A stretch of DNA of 64,000 nucleotides from Streptomyces canus (lineage in GTDB: Bacteria > Actinomycetota > Actinomycetes > Streptomycetales > Streptomycetaceae): NCBI RefSeq assembly GCF_030816965.1, contig NZ_JAUSYQ010000002.1:3009001-3073000 (forward strand). The letters run 5' to 3'. Each line of letters starts with the position of its first letter. Position 1 is the stretch's first letter. The position numbers and the translations under genes were made by a program. This document shows positions 60,495 through 64,000 of the stretch, one piece after another. Below the pieces are notes generated by a model. That model did no database searches, was not told where the DNA came from, and saw nothing but the letters and a program-made list of their open reading frames with translations.

Positions 60495-62308
60495 TCCGCT
60501 TCGAGGATGTCTCCGTGACGTACGACGGGGCGTCCGAACCCACCGTCCAAGGCGTCGACTTCGAGGTGCCGGAGGGGGAACTCGTGCTGCTCGTGGGCCC
60601 GTCGGGGGTCGGCAAGTCCACGATCCTCGGCGCGGTCAGCGGGCTCGTCCCGCACTTCACCGGCGGCAGCCTGCGCGGCCGGGTCACGGTGGCCGGCCGC
60701 GACACCCGTACCCACAAGCCGCGCGAACTGGCCGACGTGGTCGGCACGGTGGGCCAGGATCCGCTGTCCCATTTCGTGACGGACACCGTGGAGGACGAAC
60801 TCGCCTACGGCATGGAGTCGTTGGGTCTGCCGCCGACGGTGATGCGCCACCGGGTGGAGGAGACCCTGGACCTGCTGGGCCTGGCACCCCTGCGCGACCG
60901 CCCCCTGGCCACCCTCTCCGGGGGCCAGCAGCAACGCGTGGCGATCGGCTCGGTCCTCACCCCGCATCCCCGGGTCCTGGTCCTGGACGAACCGACGTCG
61001 GCCCTGGACCCCGCGGCGGCGGAGGAGGTCCTCGCCGTCCTCCAACGGCTGGTCCACGATCTCGGCACCACGGTCCTGATGGCCGAACACCGCCTGGAAC
61101 GCGTCATCCAGTACGCCGACCAGGTCGCCCTCCTGCCCGCCCGAGGGGAAGCACCGGTCTTCGGCACCCCGGCCGAGATGATGGCCGTATCCCCGGTGTA
61201 TCCGCCGGTGGTGGACCTGGGACGCCTGGCCGGCTGGTCACCCCTCCCGCTGACAGTGCGGGACGCACGCCGCAGGGCGGCAGACCTGAGAGACCGGCTG
61301 TCCGGACGCACTCCCGTGGACGCCACGCCGACGCCCATATCCGATGTGACCGTCCCGCACGTCGAACCCGCGGCCACCGACGGCGAGACCACCTCGCACG
61401 GCGAACCCGCAGCCACCAAAGGCGAACCCACCCCGCAGAGCGAACCCGCAGCCGACGACGAGAGCGGCACGGCTGGTGCGGGTGGGAGCCACGGAACGCC
61501 CCGCCGAAGGCGGACGTTCCGCAGGCGAGCCACTCCACCCGCACCCCCCGCCACCCCCCACCTCGCCGAAGTCCGCTCCCTCTCCGTCCGCCGGGCCCGT
61601 ATCCAGGCCCTGAACCGCATCGACCTCACTGTCCGCCCCGGCGAGACCATCGCCCTCATGGGCCGCAACGGCGCCGGGAAGTCGACGCTCCTCACCACCC
61701 TGGTCGGCCTCGTGGAACCCGCCGCCGGAACCGTCCACGTCGGCGGCGCCCGGCCGCACCGCACCACCCCGCGGGACCTCGTCCGCCGCGTGGGCCTCGT
61801 CCCCCAGGAGCCCCGGGACCTCCTCTACGCCGACACGGTCGCCGCCGAATGCCGGGCCGCCGACCAGGACGCCGGCGCGGCATCCGGCACCTGCCGCGCA
61901 CTGGTCGACGACCTCCTCCCCGGCGTGACCGACGACACCCACCCCCGCGATCTCTCCGAAGGACAGCGGCTCACCCTCGCCCTCGCCGTGGTCCTGGCCG
62001 CCCGCCCGCCCCTGCTGCTCCTCGACGAACCGACCCGCGGCCTGGACTACGCGGCGAAGGCCCGCCTCGTCGCTCTGCTGAGGGAACTCGCCGCCACCGG
62101 CCACGCGATCATGCTGGCCACCCACGATGTGGAACTCGCCGCCGAGCTCGCCCACCGGGTGATCCTGCTGGCCGAGGGCGAGGTGATCGCCGACGGCCCG
62201 GCGGCGGACGTCATCACGGCCTCCCCCTCCTTCGCCCCGCAGGTCAGCAAGATCCTCGCCCCTCAGCGGTGGCTCACGGTGACCCAGGTGAGGAAGGCCC
62301 TGCCATGA
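60491..62308 (+). CDS. fused ECF transporter ATPase (two ABC domains)
   Basis: The 605-residue protein joins two ABC ATPases: domain 1 with Walker A GPSGVGKST, signature LSGGQQQR and Walker B VLVLDEPTS; domain 2 with GRNGAGKST, signature LSEGQRLT and LLLLDEPTR. Between them is a ~100-residue linker with degenerate repeats (EPAATDGETTSHGEPAATKG). This replaces the EcfA/EcfA' pair. GTG 60491 overlaps the previous stop. Confidence 0.93.
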   Translation: MIRFEDVSVTYDGASEPTVQGVDFEVPEGELVLLVGPSGVGKSTILGAVSGLVPHFTGGSLRGRVTVAGRDTRTHKPRELADVVGTVGQDPLSHFVTDTVEDELAYGMESLGLPPTVMRHRVEETLDLLGLAPLRDRPLATLSGGQQQRVAIGSVLTPHPRVLVLDEPTSALDPAAAEEVLAVLQRLVHDLGTTVLMAEHRLERVIQYADQVALLPARGEAPVFGTPAEMMAVSPVYPPVVDLGRLAGWSPLPLTVRDARRRAADLRDRLSGRTPVDATPTPISDVTVPHVEPAATDGETTSHGEPAATKGEPTPQSEPAADDESGTAGAGGSHGTPRRRRTFRRRATPPAPPATPHLAEVRSLSVRRARIQALNRIDLTVRPGETIALMGRNGAGKSTLLTTLVGLVEPAAGTVHVGGARPHRTTPRDLVRRVGLVPQEPRDLLYADTVAAECRAADQDAGAASGTCRALVDDLLPGVTDDTHPRDLSEGQRLTLALAVVLAARPPLLLLDEPTRGLDYAAKARLVALLRELAATGHAIMLATHDVELAAELAHRVILLAEGEVIADGPAADVITASPSFAPQVSKILAPQRWLTVTQVRKALP

Positions 62309-63114
62309 CCCGAGCCGTACGCCTCGGCCCCCGCTCCCTGCTCACTCTCGCCCTGGTCAGCGCCGTGGGCGTCGTCGCCTTCGGCTGGCCCTTCCTCGCC
62401 CCGCCCACCTCCCGGGTCGGCACCCACACCCAGGACGCCCCCTGGCTCTTCGCCGGACTCCTCGTCCTCCTCGTCGCGGTGGTCGCGGCGGCGATCGCGG
62501 AGTCGGGGCTGGGCCCCAAGGCCGTGGCCATGCTCGGGGTACTCGCCGCGACCGGCGCGGCACTCCGGCCGATCGGCGCGGGTACGGCCGGCATCGAGCC
62601 GATGTTCTTCCTGATGGTGCTCAGCGGCCGGGTTCTCGGCCCCGGCTTCGGCTTCGTGCTCGGCAACGTCACGATGTTCGCGTCCGCCCTGCTCACCGGC
62701 GGGGTGGGCCCGTGGATGCCGTTCCAGATGCTGGCCATGGGCTGGTTCACGATGGGCGCGGGCCTGCTGCCGGGCCCCGAGCGGACAAGGGGCCGCGCCG
62801 AGGTCCGCCTGCTCGCTGCGTACGGCTTCCTCGCCGCGTTCGCCTATGGCACCGCCATGAACATGGCCGGCTGGCCCTTCATGGGCGCCCTCGCCTCGAA
62901 CATCGCCTTCGACCCGCACGCCGGCGTCCCCGCCAACCTGGCCCGTTTCGTCACGTACTGCCTGGCCACATCCCTGGGCTGGGACCTCGGCCGGGCCCTG
63001 GTGACCGTCGTCCTGACGCTCACCCTCGGTCCGGCCCTCCTCAGGGCGCTCCGCCGGGCCACCCGTCGCGCCGCCTTCGAGGCCCAGGTCACATTCGAGG
63101 CGTCCGGGCGGTGA
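62305..63114 (+). CDS. ECF transporter S component, cobalamin-type
   Basis: The 269-residue protein has six to seven membrane helices and the S-component segments AALRPIGAG, GRVLGPGFGFVLGNVTMFASA and GPWMPFQMLAMGW, as in actinobacterial ECF-S proteins (CbrT-like). It binds the vitamin; the cobalamin riboswitch upstream suggests corrinoid as substrate. ATGA overlap joins it to the ATPase gene. This completes the S-T-AA' transporter. Confidence 0.88.
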   Translation: MTRAVRLGPRSLLTLALVSAVGVVAFGWPFLAPPTSRVGTHTQDAPWLFAGLLVLLVAVVAAAIAESGLGPKAVAMLGVLAATGAALRPIGAGTAGIEPMFFLMVLSGRVLGPGFGFVLGNVTMFASALLTGGVGPWMPFQMLAMGWFTMGAGLLPGPERTRGRAEVRLLAAYGFLAAFAYGTAMNMAGWPFMGALASNIAFDPHAGVPANLARFVTYCLATSLGWDLGRALVTVVLTLTLGPALLRALRRATRRAAFEAQVTFEASGR

Positions 63115-63399
63115 AGCACCCCACATGACCCAGCTCACCTACTAACGGGAGCAGTAGGAATATCTCAGATATAACGCCCGCTAGGCACCCCCTCCGACCT
63201 GCGGTTTGAGAGCCGGATCACACGGCTTCCCTTTCCCGGCGATTCGACCACAACTAGTAAATGGGGTCATTGCGGACGCCTTCCGAGCCTGTTTCTCTGG
63301 ACCACGTCGCACGGCGCCGACAAGCCCACGGGCCTCGGCGCCGATGCATGTCCCCCGGGTCTGCGAGCGGCACCCACGTCCCCGAAGAAAAGGTTCTCC
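63115..63399 (+). other. leader region of swlA
   Basis: The 285 bases contain a 9-bp stem (CGGCGCCGA...TCGGCGCCG, about 63313-63344) and an AGCCG-N7-CGGCT hairpin (about 63210-63226). In S. coelicolor, swlA and rpfA have long leaders with a c-di-AMP (ydaO-type) riboswitch; I could not identify its conserved core here with confidence. Confidence 0.4.
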
Positions 63400-63819
63400 G
63401 TGTCCGTCTCCCGTATCGCCCGCCGCATCTCTTCTCCGAAGAAGGCCATCACCACCGTCGCGATGGCCGCCGCCACCGCCGGCCTGGTCCTGACCGCGGC
63501 GCCGGCTCAGGCGGCCACCACGAACTCGCCCGCCCAGGCCAAGGCCGTCGCGCACAAGATGATCCCGAACGCCGCGCAGTACGCCGCGTTCAGCAAGATC
63601 GTCGAGCACGAGAGCGGCTGGGACGTCGACGCCATGAACTCCTCCTCCGGCGCCTACGGCCTGGTCCAGGCCCTGCCCGGTTCGAAGATGGCCGCCGCCG
63701 GCTCGGACTGGAAGACCAACGCCAAGACCCAGATCAAGTGGGGCCTGGACTACATGAACTCCCGCTACGGCAGCCCGACCGCCGCCTGGGCCTTCTGGCA
63801 GGCCAACGGCTGGTACTGA
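63400..63819 (+). CDS. swlA: secreted SLT-domain cell wall lytic protein, SwlA-like
   Basis: The 139-residue protein has a signal peptide (about 1-39, cut after AQAA) and a lytic transglycosylase (SLT) domain with the catalytic Glu in IVEHESGWD, the SSGAYGLVQALPGS loop and a final YGSPTAAWAFWQANGWY. Homologues in S. coelicolor (Swl proteins) act in spore formation and germination by cutting peptidoglycan. The start is GTG 63400. Confidence 0.9.
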   Translation: MSVSRIARRISSPKKAITTVAMAAATAGLVLTAAPAQAATTNSPAQAKAVAHKMIPNAAQYAAFSKIVEHESGWDVDAMNSSSGAYGLVQALPGSKMAAAGSDWKTNAKTQIKWGLDYMNSRYGSPTAAWAFWQANGWY

Positions 63820-63832
63820 GCCGCCGCGCGCA

Positions 63833-64000
63833 TCACCCCCGGACGCCGTCGAAGAGCCGCACCACCTGCGGCGCCGACACGGCGAGGGAGCCGAAGTGAT
63901 CCACGGCTCCCTGCTCGACCACCCGCACCCTCGCTCCCTGACCTGCGAGGGTGCGGGCGCATGTCCGGGTGTTGCCGATGGGCACGTCGGTGTCGCCGGC
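63833..64000 (-). CDS. alpha/beta hydrolase or lipase, C-terminal fragment
   Basis: Only the last 55 codons are in the window: AGDTDVPIGNTRTC with the catalytic acid region, and EQGAVDHFGS with the catalytic His. The gene enters from the right edge on the minus strand and converges with swlA. Confidence 0.7.
   Translation of the reverse strand, partial: AGDTDVPIGNTRTCARTLAGQGARVRVVEQGAVDHFGSLAVSAPQVVRLFDGVRG

Noticed and set aside
63181..63609. Minus-strand 142-codon frame antisense to swlA
   Set aside because: It is mainly the shadow of the swlA gene and its leader; no start signal or family.
1..64000. CRISPR arrays, tRNA or rRNA genes
   Set aside because: I saw no regularly spaced repeats or tRNA-like cloverleaf sequences while reading; the only repeated arrays are the 149-bp and 39-bp tandems.

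Overview
The window is high-GC actinobacterial DNA and almost certainly from a Streptomyces chromosome. It carries a SARP/AfsR-type regulator, a WhiB-like protein, an SsgA-like protein, ECF41-type sigma factors, a class A RNase P RNA, and a right half whose gene order matches my recollection of the S. coelicolor SCO2290s-SCO2326 region (bifunctional RNase H/acid phosphatase, SCO2322-family protein, ECF cobalamin transporter, SwlA). No organism name or database result was available, so this is inference from gene content.

Left part, about 1-24.6 kb, looks accessory. It opens with an S9 peptidase fragment and an alpha/beta hydrolase, followed by two large regulators (SARP-NB-ARC and LAL/LuxR) pointing at each other. 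From 7.5 to 24.5 kb lies a stress/redox locus: GNAT, Nudix, a small coiled-coil protein, an alpha/beta hydrolase, an SDR, an EhpF/LuxC-like carboxylate reductase pair, a DUF5134 membrane protein, a methyltransferase, an ECF41 sigma factor, an Ohr peroxidase, an orphan cytochrome b (QcrB paralogue), a WhiB-like protein, a degenerate ECF41-like protein, a coiled-coil/winged-helix protein, an SsgA-like protein, an OsmC protein and a VOC protein. Eleven genes or operons here are preceded by the same promoter-like pattern, TGTCACA, exactly 16 bases, then GGTC (or TGTC), on whichever strand the gene lies. The pattern resembles the published ECF41 promoter (TGTCACA...CGTC), so the locus appears to be one local regulon of the sigma factor at 16202-17098. 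This is the main finding.

The centre (24.9-36 kb) starts with rnpB on the minus strand with its terminator. A second, shorter RNase P RNA-like sequence lies 340 bases upstream of it; it keeps both ends, including a re-paired P1 helix, but lacks most of the specificity domain. The reading frame of an EamA transporter ends inside it. Core genes follow: AraC regulator, Uma2 nuclease, an RNB ribonuclease broken by a 5-base duplication, YaaA, KDPG aldolase, RNase H/phosphatase, a zinc-ribbon protein and a Nif3-like protein.

The right part (36-64 kb) holds a MaoC-alcohol dehydrogenase-SDR operon, a KstR-like TetR regulator and an aldehyde dehydrogenase-ferredoxin operon, linked by three KstR-type operators. 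It also holds a DesK/DesR-like two-component system whose kinase gene end is triplicated, an MFS transporter fused in frame to the end of an IS605 TnpB, a cell-surface glycan-type trio (GT4, methyltransferase, alpha/alpha-barrel protein), and a TPP riboswitch-like leader in front of a TPR protein. A cobalamin riboswitch precedes a five-gene operon that ends in a complete ECF transporter. The window closes with SwlA and the end of an alpha/beta hydrolase.
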